Positions 18,990 to 27,815 of a stretch of 64,000 nt of DNA are shown here, in pieces (the stretch's first letter is position 1; each line of letters opens with the position of its first letter). The stretch is from positions 12,275 to 76,274 of the forward strand of contig DATGIN010000003.1 in NCBI GenBank assembly GCA_035295705.1. Reading direction: 5' to 3'. Under the pieces are notes generated by a model. The model was not told the origin of the DNA. It was given only the letters and a program-made list of their open reading frames with translations, and did not search any database. The stretch comes from Poindextera sp035295705 (GTDB taxonomy: Bacteria > Pseudomonadota > Alphaproteobacteria > Caulobacterales > Caulobacteraceae). Both the position numbers and the translations under genes were made by a program.

Positions 18990-19547
18990 CTAGCGCTGGA
19001 CCCAGTGCGTGACGACAAGCCCTGTCGGCGCGTCGAGAACCTCATGCTCGCGCTCGACGAGCCCATGCTCGGCCAGCACGGCTTCGGGGGTCAGGTTCGG
19101 GACGCTGGGAAACACGGGGCGCCCGCCGGGCAACCGCACCTTCGGCCCACGGGTGAGGTGGAAGGCGTCGTAGCGGTCGAGGAAGAGGCCGAAGACGTCC
19201 GTGCCGCCTATCACGGCGACGACCGCGTCCGCGACGCCCAGCGCATCGAGCGCGCTCTCGAGCGACGCGCCGGCCGGATTCCACAGCCGGCCAAGGGCGT
19301 TCGAGGGATCCGCCTCCACCGCATCGACGGAGCGGGTGACGACCAGCCGCAAGCGCCGCGACGAGTTCGCCTGTTGTTCGTGTGAATGGCGGCCGTGAAC
19401 CATGACATCCGCCGCGTCGAGCCCAGCTTCGAAAAACCGCTGGTCCGCCGGCTGCTTGAGCGCCTCGGGCATGACGCCGCCGGCGTCGGCCAGCATCCCG
19501 TCCGCCGAGACGATGGCGTAGCCTTCGATGCGGGCGACCGCGGCCAA
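18990..19547 (-). CDS. Dihydrofolate reductase-fold protein (RibD C-terminal-like)
   Basis: 185 residues. Elements of the DHFR/RibD fold are visible: IEGYAIVSADGMLAD at the N-terminus, VMVHGRHSHEQQ in the nucleotide-binding region, RLVVTRSVDAVEAD, VAVIGGTDVFGLFLDRYDAF with the conserved GG before helix F, and a C-terminal THWVQR. It could be an NADPH-dependent reductase, but the substrate is unknown; several folate-pocket residues typical of FolA are not obvious. It follows aspS on the same strand by 16 bp and could be its last operon partner. Confidence 0.8.
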   Translation of the reverse strand: MAAVARIEGYAIVSADGMLADAGGVMPEALKQPADQRFFEAGLDAADVMVHGRHSHEQQANSSRRLRLVVTRSVDAVEADPSNALGRLWNPAGASLESALDALGVADAVVAVIGGTDVFGLFLDRYDAFHLTRGPKVRLPGGRPVFPSVPNLTPEAVLAEHGLVEREHEVLDAPTGLVVTHWVQR

Positions 19548-19563
19548 GCGCGAAGACCGCCGC

Positions 19564-21345
19564 CTAGGCCTTCGGCGGCGCGACGAGGCGGATGTTCAGC
19601 TCTTTGAGCTGGCTGTCGCGCACTTTCGACGGCGCGCCCATCATAAGATCCTGCGCCTGCTGGTTCAGCGGGAAGGCGATCACGTCGCGGATCGCGCTCA
19701 CGCCCGCAATCAGCATGACCATGCGGTCGATGCCGGGTGCCACGCCCGCGTGCGGCGGCGCCCCGTAGCGGAAGGCGTTCAGCAGACCGGCGAACTGCGT
19801 TTCCACCTCTTCCGGCGTGTACCCCACGAGTTCGAACGCCTTCGTCATGATGTCGGGACGGTGGTTCCGCACCGCCCCCGACGAGAGCTCCACCCCATTG
19901 CAGACGATGTCGTACTGCCAGGCGATGATCTCGAGCGGGTCGTTCGCCTTGAACGCCTCCATCTCGCCCTGCGGCATGGAGAAGGGGTTGTGCATGAAGT
20001 CGATCCGCCGCTCTTCCTCGTTGTACTCGTACAGCGGAAAGTCGACGACCCAGCAGAACCTGAACTGTGCTTCGTCGGTGAGCCCGAGGTCGGTTCCCAC
20101 CTTCGTTCTTGCCGCGCCGGCGAAGCGATAGAACACCTTCGGGTCGCCGGCGGCGAAGAAGACCGCATCGCCGACGCCGAGGCCGAGTTGCTGGCGAAGA
20201 GCCTCGGTGCGCTCCGGCCCGAGATTGCGCGCGACCGGACCGGCGCCGCCGTCCTCCCCCTCGCGCCAGAAGATATAGGCCATGCCCGGCTGGCCCTCGG
20301 CCTTGGCCCAGGAATCCATCCGGTCGCAGAACGCGCGGCTTCCGCCCCCGGGCGCCGGCACGGCCCATATCGCCGCCTTCGGCTGCTCGAGGATGCGCGC
20401 GAACACGCCGAACCCCGAGCCTCGAAAGTGCTCGGAGACGTCGGCCATCTCGATCGGGTTGCGGAGGTCCGGCTTGTCCGTGCCGTACTTGGCGATCGCC
20501 TCCCGGTAGGGGATGCGCGGGAACGGGACGGGCGTCACGGGCTTGCCGCCGCCGAATTCCGCGAACACCCCGTGCATCACCGGCTCGATCGCGGCGAAAA
20601 CGTCGTCCTGGGTCGCGAACGCCATCTCCATGTCGAGTTGGTAGAACTCGCCGGGCGAGCGGTCGGCTCGCGCCGCCTCGTCGCGAAAACAGGGCGCGAC
20701 CTGGAAGTAGCGGTCGAAGCCGGAGACCATCAGCAGCTGCTTGAACATCTGCGGCGCCTGCGGCAGCGCGTAGAACGTCCCGGGATGCAGCCGCGACGGC
20801 ACTAGGAAGTCGCGCGCCCCTTCCGGCGAAGACGCGGTCAGGATCGGCGTCGTGAACTCCAGAAACCCCTGTTCGACCATCCGGCGGCGGATTGAATCGA
20901 CCACCTTCGAGCGAAGCATGATGTTGCGGTGCATCGTCTCGCGGCGCAGATCGAGGTAGCGATACTTGAGCCGCAGGTCCTCCGGGTACTCCGGCTCTCC
21001 GAACACGGGGACGGGCAGCTCGGAGGCCTCGGAAAGCAGGTCCAGCGCGTCGACGCGAACCTCGACCTGGCCGGTCGGCAGGTTGGGATTCAGCGTCTCT
21101 TCGGAGCGGGCGACGACCTGGCCGTCGACTCTGATCACGCTCTCCGCCCGTAGCCGCTCCGCGACGGCGAACCCGGGCGTCGACGGACCGAACACGAGCT
21201 GCGTCAGGCCGTAGTGGTCGCGCAGGTCGATGAACAAGAGCCCGCCGTGGTCGCGCTTGCGATGGATCCAGCCTGAAAGCCGCACCGGTTGGCCGGCGTC
21301 GGCGATGCGGAGCTCGCCGCAGGTGTGGGTGCGATACGCGTGCAT
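19564..21345 (-). CDS. aspS: Aspartyl-tRNA synthetase
   Basis: Charges tRNA with aspartate. It has 593 residues from ATG 21345 (MHAYRTHTCGELRIADAGQP); the longer frame upstream lacks family similarity. Domains: N-terminal OB-fold anticodon-binding domain (about 1-110, VRLSGWIHRKRDHGGLLFID), class II catalytic core, and the bacterial GAD insertion (about 290-430). Catalytic motifs are seen at FLEFTTPILTASSPEGARDF (motif 1 region), CFRDEAARADRSPGEFYQLD (motif 2) and GIDRMVMLIAGVSAIRDVIA (motif 3). Alphaproteobacteria often use a non-discriminating AspRS plus GatCAB; sequence alone does not settle which type this is. Confidence 0.97.
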   Translation of the reverse strand: MHAYRTHTCGELRIADAGQPVRLSGWIHRKRDHGGLLFIDLRDHYGLTQLVFGPSTPGFAVAERLRAESVIRVDGQVVARSEETLNPNLPTGQVEVRVDALDLLSEASELPVPVFGEPEYPEDLRLKYRYLDLRRETMHRNIMLRSKVVDSIRRRMVEQGFLEFTTPILTASSPEGARDFLVPSRLHPGTFYALPQAPQMFKQLLMVSGFDRYFQVAPCFRDEAARADRSPGEFYQLDMEMAFATQDDVFAAIEPVMHGVFAEFGGGKPVTPVPFPRIPYREAIAKYGTDKPDLRNPIEMADVSEHFRGSGFGVFARILEQPKAAIWAVPAPGGGSRAFCDRMDSWAKAEGQPGMAYIFWREGEDGGAGPVARNLGPERTEALRQQLGLGVGDAVFFAAGDPKVFYRFAGAARTKVGTDLGLTDEAQFRFCWVVDFPLYEYNEEERRIDFMHNPFSMPQGEMEAFKANDPLEIIAWQYDIVCNGVELSSGAVRNHRPDIMTKAFELVGYTPEEVETQFAGLLNAFRYGAPPHAGVAPGIDRMVMLIAGVSAIRDVIAFPLNQQAQDLMMGAPSKVRDSQLKELNIRLVAPPKA

Positions 21346-21439
21346 GGTCTCAGTTGGCTTGCGGGAGCCGATTTCGAGAGGCGCGGAAGGCGCATGAGCC
21401 GCCCCGCATGTCAAGCGAGGCGCCGCGCGGCGGGTAACG

Positions 21440-22276
21440 CTAGCTGACGCGCACGGCGATCGGAATGGCGCAGGGGTCGAACGCGTCCGGCTTCGCGGCG
21501 CGCGTGGCGGCGACCTTGGCCTTGAACGCCTCGCTGGAGGTGTCCTCGACGAGCAGCTTCGGTCGCGCCCCCTCCGGCATGTCGGCCAGGATCTTCACGC
21601 TCACCATGCGGTCCTGCGGGTCTGGAACCGGCTCGCCCGCCTTGATGGCGCGGACCGCGTCGAGCCCGACGACCACCCGGCCCACCGGCGTGTACTTGCC
21701 ATCGAGGTCCTGATGTTCGTTCCGCATCAGGAAGAACTGGCTGTTGGCCGTGTCCGGATCCTGCGCCCGCGCCATGCCCATGACGCCGGCGCAGAATAGG
21801 CCAAGCCCCCTCACCTTGCCGTCGACCGTCAGCGCCGCCATCGCCGCCGGCTGACCGGCGATCGGCAGGGTGCCGACGAACCCGAGCGATGCGCCGGGCA
21901 GATCCAGCGCGTCGCTGACGCCGGCGGCCGCACCCGGTGCGAACTTGAAGTCGAATTCGCCCTTCAGGTTCGGCAGGCTGGAAGCGCCCTTGCCGCTGTT
22001 CAGCGGATCGCCGGTCTGGTCCATGAACCCGTCGACGACGCGGAAGAACGTCAGTCCGTCGTAGAAGTGCTGGCGCGCCAAGGTCTCGACCTGCGCCACC
22101 GCGTTCGGCGCAACCAGCGGGTAGAGCTCGACGATCACCCGCCCCTTCGAGGTCTCGATGACCAGCGTGTTCGCTGCGTCGATGGGCCGCCAGGCCGGTT
22201 CGGGGGCCGCGTGCGTGGCCGTGACCGGGATGCTGAGCAGAACGGCGGCGGTCGCCGCCAACGTCCTACTCCGCAT
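21440..22276 (-). CDS. Periplasmic cyclophilin-type peptidyl-prolyl isomerase
   Basis: 278 residues from ATG 22276, after GAGAAG; an ATG at 22291 is also in frame. A signal peptide (about 1-25, ending THA) is followed by a cyclophilin domain: LVIETSKGRVIVELYPLVAP, FYDGLTFFRVVDGFMDQTGD with the catalytic Phe-Phe-Arg, NSQFFLMRNEHQDLDGKYTP and GRVVVGLDAVRAIKAGEP. The insert between LPNLKGEFDFKFAPG and the core is longer than in minimal PpiA. The C-terminal 40 residues extend beyond the fold. It overlaps the end of coaD by 11 bp, so the two are translationally coupled. Confidence 0.92.
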   Translation of the reverse strand: MRSRTLAATAAVLLSIPVTATHAAPEPAWRPIDAANTLVIETSKGRVIVELYPLVAPNAVAQVETLARQHFYDGLTFFRVVDGFMDQTGDPLNSGKGASSLPNLKGEFDFKFAPGAAAGVSDALDLPGASLGFVGTLPIAGQPAAMAALTVDGKVRGLGLFCAGVMGMARAQDPDTANSQFFLMRNEHQDLDGKYTPVGRVVVGLDAVRAIKAGEPVPDPQDRMVSVKILADMPEGARPKLLVEDTSSEAFKAKVAATRAAKPDAFDPCAIPIAVRVS

Positions 22277-22763
22277 GGGCGAACTTCTCATGCAGGCGGC
22301 GCTCGATGCGCGGCGTGACGAACGGCGAAACGTCTCCGCCCATCTGCGCGATCTCCTTCACCAGCCGCGATGCGATGGCCTGATAGAGCGGATCGGTCAT
22401 CAGAAAGATCGTCTCCAGATCGCGGTCCAGCTGCTGGTTCATCGCCGTCATCTGGAACTCGTATTCATAATCGGAGACCGCCCTCAGCCCCTTGACCACG
22501 ACGCTCGCCCCGACCTGGCGCGCGTACTTGACCAACATGCTGTCGAACGGCTGGACCTGGACTTCGCCGTGGGTCGCCAGGTGGGGCACCTCTTCGCTGA
22601 TGATCGCCACCCGCTCCTCGAGCGAGAAGAGCGGCCCCTTGGGCTCGTTGATGGCGACCGCCACGATCAGTTTGTCGACGACCTTGGACGCCCGCTGGAT
22701 GATATCGAGATGGCCGTTGTGGACCGGATCGAACGTGCCGGGATAGAGACCGATCCGCGTCAT
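22266..22763 (-). CDS. coaD: Phosphopantetheine adenylyltransferase
   Basis: Fourth step of coenzyme A synthesis: ATP + 4'-phosphopantetheine to dephospho-CoA. It has 165 residues, the usual length. The nucleotidyltransferase signature GLYPGTFDPVHNGHLDIIQR at the N-terminus includes the HxGH-type NGHLD. Further motifs are KLIVAVAINEPKGPLFSLEE, VKGLRAVSDYEYEFQMTAMN and TIFLMTDPLYQAIASRLVKE. It lies between gyrA and the cyclophilin gene. Confidence 0.97.
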   Translation of the reverse strand: MTRIGLYPGTFDPVHNGHLDIIQRASKVVDKLIVAVAINEPKGPLFSLEERVAIISEEVPHLATHGEVQVQPFDSMLVKYARQVGASVVVKGLRAVSDYEYEFQMTAMNQQLDRDLETIFLMTDPLYQAIASRLVKEIAQMGGDVSPFVTPRIERRLHEKFAHAE

Positions 22764-22818
22764 AGACGGCTCCCTCTAAGCGCAAACCGCCTCGAAGGAC
22801 TGAAAATCCTCTCGTGAG

Positions 22819-25569
22819 TCAATCGGCTTGGCCGTCGTCGCCGTCTTCGGAATCGTCGGGTTCCCCCTCGCCTTCCAGCCGCTCAACGCCCACGACGTGC
22901 TCGTCGTCCGCGGTGCGGAAGATGGTCACGCCCGATGTGTTGCGTCCCGCGATGCGAATGCCCTCGACCGGCACGCGGATGAGCTGACCCTGATCGGTCA
23001 CCAGCAAGATCTCGTCGGAGTCCTCGACGGGGAAGGAGGCGACCAGGCGGCCGCCTTTCTTGGACAGGTCGTGCGCGATGAGGCCCTGCCCGCCGCGGCC
23101 GGTGCGCCGATATTCATAGGCCGACGTACGCTTGCCGAAGCCTTCGCTGGACACCGTCAGGATGTATTCCTCGGCAGCCTGCAGTTCGGCGATGCGCTCG
23201 ATCGTGAGGCTCACCTCGCCGTTCTCGCCGGTCTCGTCATCGTCGGCGGCGTTGGTCTCCTCCTCTGCCCCCTGCGCGGCGCGCATGGCGCTCGCGTGCC
23301 TGAGGTAGGCCGAGCGTTCGGCCGGCGTTGCATCGACCCCGTGCAGGATGGCCATCGAGATCACCTGGTCGCCGGCCGCGAGCCTGACGCCGCGCACGCC
23401 GGTCGACTCGCGGCCGGCGAAGACGCGGACCTCGTCGGCCGGGAATCGGATGCAGCGGGCGAGCGCCGTCGTCAGCAGGACGTCATTGGCCGTCGTGCAT
23501 AGTCCCACGCCGATGATGGCGTCGCCTTCGTCCAGCTTCATGGCGATCTTGCCGCCACGATGGACCTGCACGAAGTCGGCCAGCTTGTTGCGGCGGACGC
23601 CGCCCGTTCGGGTCGCGAACATCACGTCCAGCCGCGCCCAACTCACCTCGTCTTCGGGCAACGGCAGGATGGAGGTGATCGTCTCGCCTGGCTCGATCGG
23701 CAGGAGATTGATGAAGGCTTTGCCGCGTGACGCCGGTTGACCCAGCGGCAGCCGCCAGACCTTCAGCTTGTAGACCTTGCCCCCGGACGAGAAGAACAGC
23801 ACCGACGCATGGGTCGAAGCCGAAAAGACGCGGGTGACGGCGTCTTCCTCCTTCGTCGCCATGCCGGCGCGGCCCTTGCCGCCGCGACGCTGGGTCCGAT
23901 AGGTCGCGAGCGGCGTGCGCTTGACGTAGCCGCCATGGGTCACCGTGATGACCATGTCCTCGCGCTCGATAAGGTCTTCATCCTCGAGGTCGGCTTCGCC
24001 CTCGACGATCATGGTCTGCCGCGGGACCGCGAAGTCCTCACGCACCTCGACAAGCTCGCTTCGGACGATCGCCAGGATGCGCTCGCGGGACGAGAGAATT
24101 TCGAGCTTTTCACGGATCTCGGCGGCCAGGGCCTCGGCCTCGGCGAAGATCTCATCGCGGCCCAGGCCCGTCAGCCGCGACAGCGTGAGCGCCAGGATCG
24201 CGCGCGCCTGCTCCTCGGTCAGCTGAATGCGGCCGCCTTCGACGAGCAACGTGCGCGGGTCGGCGATCAGGTCGATCAACGCCGCCATGTCGCCGATCGG
24301 CCAGGCCCGCCCGACCAGCCGCTCGCGCGCCTCGGCGGGGTCCTTCGCCTGTCGGATGATGCGGATGGCTTCGTCGATGTTCGCGACCGCGATTGCGAGG
24401 CCGACCAGGACGTGGCCGCGGTCGCGGGCCTTGGCGAGCTCGAACTTGGTCCGCCGGACGACGACATCTTCGCGGAAGTTCACGAAGTGCGCGAGCATGT
24501 CGCGCAGGCTCATCTGCTCCGGGCGGCCGTGGTTGAGGGCCAGCATGTTGGCCGGAAACGAGCTCTGCAGCGTCGTGAAACGGTAGAGCTGGTTCAGCAC
24601 CACCTCGGGCGAGGCGTCGCGCTTGATCTCGACGACGACGCGCAAGCCCTGGCGATCGCTTTCGTCGCGCAGGTCCGAGACGCCCTCGATGCGCTTTTCG
24701 CGCACCAGCTCGGCGATACGCTCGACCATCGCGGCCTTGTTCACCTGGAACGGGATCGAGGTGATGACGATCGCCTCACGGTCCTTGCGGATCTCTTCGA
24801 TCGTGGCCACGCCGCGCATGATCACCGACCCGCGGCCGGTCAGCAGCGCCTGGCGCGCGCCTGAACGGCCGACGATCTCGCCGCCGGTCGGGAAGTCGGG
24901 ACCTGGGACGATGTCGAGCAGCGCTTCGGCGCTGATGTCGGGATCGTCGATCATCGCCAGGCACGCGTCGACGATCTCGCCGAGGTTGTGGGGCGGCACG
25001 TTGGTGGCCATGCCGACGGCGATGCCGCCGGAGCCGTTCACGAGCAGGTTCGGAACCCGCGAAGGCAGAACCACCGGCTCGCGCGCACGGCCGTCATAGT
25101 TGTCCTGGAAGTCGACCGTGTCGGCGTCGATGTCGGCCAGCAAGGCCATCGCCGCCTTGGTCAGCCGACATTCGGTGTAGCGCATCTGCGCCGGCGGGTC
25201 GTTGTCGATCGAGCCGAAGTTGCCCTGGCCATCGACCAGCAACAGGTTCTCCGAGAACGGCTGCGCCATCCGCACCAGCGCGTCGTAGATGGAGGCGTCG
25301 CCGTGCGGGTGATAATTGGCCATCACGTTGCCGACGACGTTGGCGCACTTCACGTATCCGCGGTCGGGCGTATGCCCCTGCTCGTTCATCGAATGCAGGA
25401 TGCGCCGCTGCACGGGTTTGAGCCCGTCGCGCACGTCCGGAAGCGCGCGCGCGACGATCACGCTCATCGCGTAGTCGAGGTACGAGCGCTTGAGCTCGTC
25501 CTCCAGCGCGATCGGCGCGACCGCGCCTCGCCGGCCGTCGTCCGGCGGTCTGGTTTCGTCGTCGCTCAA
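22819..25569 (-). CDS. gyrA: DNA gyrase subunit A
   Basis: Breaks and rejoins DNA to introduce negative supercoils, with GyrB. It has 916 residues. The N-terminal breakage-reunion domain holds the catalytic Tyr131 (RYTECRL). The quinolone-resistance region reads HPHGDASIYDALVRMAQ, so E. coli Ser83 is Ala92 here while Asp87 is kept. The C-terminal beta-pinwheel starts around residue 520 and carries the GyrA box QRRGGKG. An acidic insert near residue 770 (GAEEETNAADDDETGENGEV) lies inside the pinwheel and is characteristic of Caulobacter-type GyrA. The protein ends in an acidic tail. It is first in the gyrA-coaD-ppi run. Confidence 0.98.
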   Translation of the reverse strand: MSDDETRPPDDGRRGAVAPIALEDELKRSYLDYAMSVIVARALPDVRDGLKPVQRRILHSMNEQGHTPDRGYVKCANVVGNVMANYHPHGDASIYDALVRMAQPFSENLLLVDGQGNFGSIDNDPPAQMRYTECRLTKAAMALLADIDADTVDFQDNYDGRAREPVVLPSRVPNLLVNGSGGIAVGMATNVPPHNLGEIVDACLAMIDDPDISAEALLDIVPGPDFPTGGEIVGRSGARQALLTGRGSVIMRGVATIEEIRKDREAIVITSIPFQVNKAAMVERIAELVREKRIEGVSDLRDESDRQGLRVVVEIKRDASPEVVLNQLYRFTTLQSSFPANMLALNHGRPEQMSLRDMLAHFVNFREDVVVRRTKFELAKARDRGHVLVGLAIAVANIDEAIRIIRQAKDPAEARERLVGRAWPIGDMAALIDLIADPRTLLVEGGRIQLTEEQARAILALTLSRLTGLGRDEIFAEAEALAAEIREKLEILSSRERILAIVRSELVEVREDFAVPRQTMIVEGEADLEDEDLIEREDMVITVTHGGYVKRTPLATYRTQRRGGKGRAGMATKEEDAVTRVFSASTHASVLFFSSGGKVYKLKVWRLPLGQPASRGKAFINLLPIEPGETITSILPLPEDEVSWARLDVMFATRTGGVRRNKLADFVQVHRGGKIAMKLDEGDAIIGVGLCTTANDVLLTTALARCIRFPADEVRVFAGRESTGVRGVRLAAGDQVISMAILHGVDATPAERSAYLRHASAMRAAQGAEEETNAADDDETGENGEVSLTIERIAELQAAEEYILTVSSEGFGKRTSAYEYRRTGRGGQGLIAHDLSKKGGRLVASFPVEDSDEILLVTDQGQLIRVPVEGIRIAGRNTSGVTIFRTADDEHVVGVERLEGEGEPDDSEDGDDGQAD

Positions 25570-25700
25570 CGGATTTTCAAGCGCGAGAATCGGGCGCGAA
25601 AGTCATGAAACGGTTTAGCATCTTGCAGTGCAGCAAGGCAAAGATTCTCGGGTGGCTGAAGGGCCCCGAACTGCGCCCCAGGCGCGCGCGCCTTACAGGT

Positions 25701-25716
25701 TCGTAATGTTGTACGA
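25701..25716. promoter_or_regulatory. Inverted repeat upstream of the ABC exporter operon
   Basis: TCGTA-ATGTTG-TACGA, a 5+6+5 inverted repeat in the 261-bp region between the divergent gyrA and the membrane-fusion gene. The size fits a TetR/MarR-type operator, but no regulator gene is adjacent. The repeat is short enough to be chance. Confidence 0.3.
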
Positions 25717-25830
25717 GGCGGGCGGCGTGTAAGCTCCGTCCCGCCGATGCGGGGCGCATGGGGGGACATGTTCGAGCGATCGCCGCTGGCGCGCGCCAGC
25801 CCCCATGGACGGGCTTCCTGACGTGGCTGC

Positions 25831-27099
25831 ATGAGCAACGAGACGCTGCTGAACCAGCTGCGCATCGACCGCGATGCCCCGAAAAAACGTCCCCAGCGAC
25901 GACGCCGACGGCCGTGGGCGCTGATCATCGGCGCCGCCGCGGCGGCGCTGGCGGTGATCGGGGCTCTGGTTTGGTACCTGGTCGCCCAGCCAGACCGCAC
26001 GGCGGTGCGGGCGGCCACGGCCGCCGCGGTGTCATCGGCCGGGGCGCCGCAGGGAGCGCCGCTGCTGGATGCTTCCGGCTACGTCGTCGCGCAGCGCGAG
26101 GCCACGGTCTCGGCGAAGATCCCGGGCAAGGTGCTGGCGGTGTTGATCCAGGAAGGACAGCGGGTCGCCGCCGGCCAGGTGATCGCGCGACTGGACGACT
26201 CGAACGCGCGCGCCGCCGAAGCGCAGGCCGCCGCTCAGGTCGCACAGGCCGAGGCCAATGTTCGGCTGGCGCAGGCCGCGTTAGCCAACGCGCAGGTGAA
26301 ATTCGACCGCTACGGGGGCCTAAAGGGCAAGGGCGTGGTGGCCGACCAGGCCATCGACGACGCCCGAACGACGCTCGACAACGCCCGCGCCGATCTTGGC
26401 GTGCAACGCAGCGCCGTCGCTGTGGCGAGCGCGGGGCTGAACGTTGCGCGCCGCAACCTCGACGACACCATCGTCCGCGCGCCCTTCGCCGGCGTTGTGA
26501 CCGCGACCGCCGCCCAGCCTGGCGAGATCGTCGCGCCGGTCGCTGGCGGCGGATTCACCCGCACCGGAATCTGCACGATCGTCGACATGGACTCGCTCGA
26601 GGTCGACGTCGATGTCGCCGAAAGCTTCATCAACCGCGTGCGTCAGGGCATGCCGGCGGTGGTTCGCCTGAACGCCTATCCGGACTGGGCGATTCCGGCC
26701 GAGTTGCTGGCGGTGATCCCGACCGCGGACCGCTCCAAGGCGACCGTCGCCGTTCGCGTGGCGTTGAAGGTGAAGGACCCGCGCATCGTGCCGGAGATGG
26801 GCGCGCGCGTGACCTTTCTCAGCCCAGCGCCGGCTGGCGCGCCGGCCGGCGGCCCGGAGGGCGGGGTGAGCGTTCCCGACGAGGCGGTGAAGACGGGCGA
26901 CGACGGCCAGTCGGTGGTGTTCGTGATCGGCGATGGGCGACGGGTGGAGCGTCGCGCCGTGCGCCTCGGCCCGCACGAGGGCGCCAATCAGATCGTGATC
27001 GCGGGCCTGCGCCCCGGCGAGACCGTCGCGATCAGCGACAAGACGCTGAACGACGGCGACAAAGTGCGTGTGATCAAGGGCGACGCCCAAGGCGACTAG
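25831..27099 (+). CDS. Membrane-fusion protein (HlyD/MacA-type periplasmic adaptor)
   Basis: 422 residues. A basic cytoplasmic tail (KKRPQRRRRRPW) and one membrane helix (about 31-50) are followed by the adaptor modules. A split lipoyl domain (about 80-110 and 215-250; YVVAQREATVSAKIPGKVLA, APFAGVVTATAAQPGEIVAP) flanks a coiled-coil hairpin (AQAAAQVAQAEANVRLAQAA). Beta-barrel and membrane-proximal domains complete it. It should bridge the inner-membrane ABC permeases to an outer-membrane channel. It is first of four genes with the ATPase and two permeases, which indicates a MacAB-like exporter rather than an RND pump. The substrate is unknown and no TolC gene is nearby. Confidence 0.92.
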   Translation: MSNETLLNQLRIDRDAPKKRPQRRRRRPWALIIGAAAAALAVIGALVWYLVAQPDRTAVRAATAAAVSSAGAPQGAPLLDASGYVVAQREATVSAKIPGKVLAVLIQEGQRVAAGQVIARLDDSNARAAEAQAAAQVAQAEANVRLAQAALANAQVKFDRYGGLKGKGVVADQAIDDARTTLDNARADLGVQRSAVAVASAGLNVARRNLDDTIVRAPFAGVVTATAAQPGEIVAPVAGGGFTRTGICTIVDMDSLEVDVDVAESFINRVRQGMPAVVRLNAYPDWAIPAELLAVIPTADRSKATVAVRVALKVKDPRIVPEMGARVTFLSPAPAGAPAGGPEGGVSVPDEAVKTGDDGQSVVFVIGDGRRVERRAVRLGPHEGANQIVIAGLRPGETVAISDKTLNDGDKVRVIKGDAQGD

Positions 27100-27116
27100 G
27101 ACGGAAGGAGGGCGGC

Positions 27117-27815
27117 ATGGCCCCGGTGGTCAGCCTAAGACACGTGATCAAGCGCTACCGGCGCGGCCGGCAGGCGATCGAAGTGTTGCACAACCTCGAT
27201 CTCGAGGTGGAAGCCGGCGAGTTCCTGGCGCTGATGGGCCCGTCTGGGTCCGGCAAGACCACGCTGCTGAACCTCATCGGCGGCCTCGACCGCGCGACCG
27301 AGGGCGAGGTGATCGTCGCCGGCGAAAACCTCGACAACCTCACCGGCAGCGAGCTCGCGCACTGGCGCTCGCGTCACGTCGGCTTCGTATTCCAGTTCTA
27401 CAACCTGATGCCGACTCTCTCAGCCGAGCGGAACGTCGAGCTGCCGCTGCTGCTCACATCGCTCTCCAACGCCGACCGCAAGAGGAGCGTCGCCGCCGCG
27501 CTCGAGCTTGTCGGCCTGACCGACTGGCGCAAACACCGCCCGAACGAGCTCTCGGGCGGCCAGCAGCAGCGCGTCGCGATCGCCCGCGCCATCGTCGCCG
27601 ACCCGACGCTCCTGGTATGCGACGAGCCGACAGGGGATCTCGATCGCGAGACCGCCGAAGACGTGCTGGGTCTGGTGCAACAGCTGAACCGGGGCCACGG
27701 CAAGACGGTGGTCATGGTTACGCACGACCCCAAGGCCGCCTCCTTCGCCTCGCGCATCGTCAATCTCGACAAGGGCGCGCTGGTTCCGGCCTCGCTCGCC
27801 GACGCCGCCGTATGA
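27117..27815 (+). CDS. ABC transporter ATP-binding protein (MacB/LolD type)
   Basis: 232 residues from ATG 27117, preceded by GGAAGGAGGG. The nucleotide-binding domain is complete: Walker A GPSGSGKTTL (about 41-50), Q-loop VFQFYNLMPTLSAERNVELP typical of the MacB/LolD/FtsE class, signature LSGGQQQRVAIARAIV, Walker B LLVCDEPTGDLD and H-loop VMVTHD. Such ATPases drive mechanotransmission or lipoprotein and peptide export rather than classical import. Its stop overlaps the next start (ATGA), so it is made together with the permease. Confidence 0.95.
   Translation: MAPVVSLRHVIKRYRRGRQAIEVLHNLDLEVEAGEFLALMGPSGSGKTTLLNLIGGLDRATEGEVIVAGENLDNLTGSELAHWRSRHVGFVFQFYNLMPTLSAERNVELPLLLTSLSNADRKRSVAAALELVGLTDWRKHRPNELSGGQQQRVAIARAIVADPTLLVCDEPTGDLDRETAEDVLGLVQQLNRGHGKTVVMVTHDPKAASFASRIVNLDKGALVPASLADAAV

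Noticed and set aside
25758..27116. Open frame upstream of the ABC ATPase, reading into it
   Set aside because: Arg/Gly-rich translation overlaps the adaptor gene in another frame; the true ATPase start is ATG 27117 with a strong ribosome-binding site.
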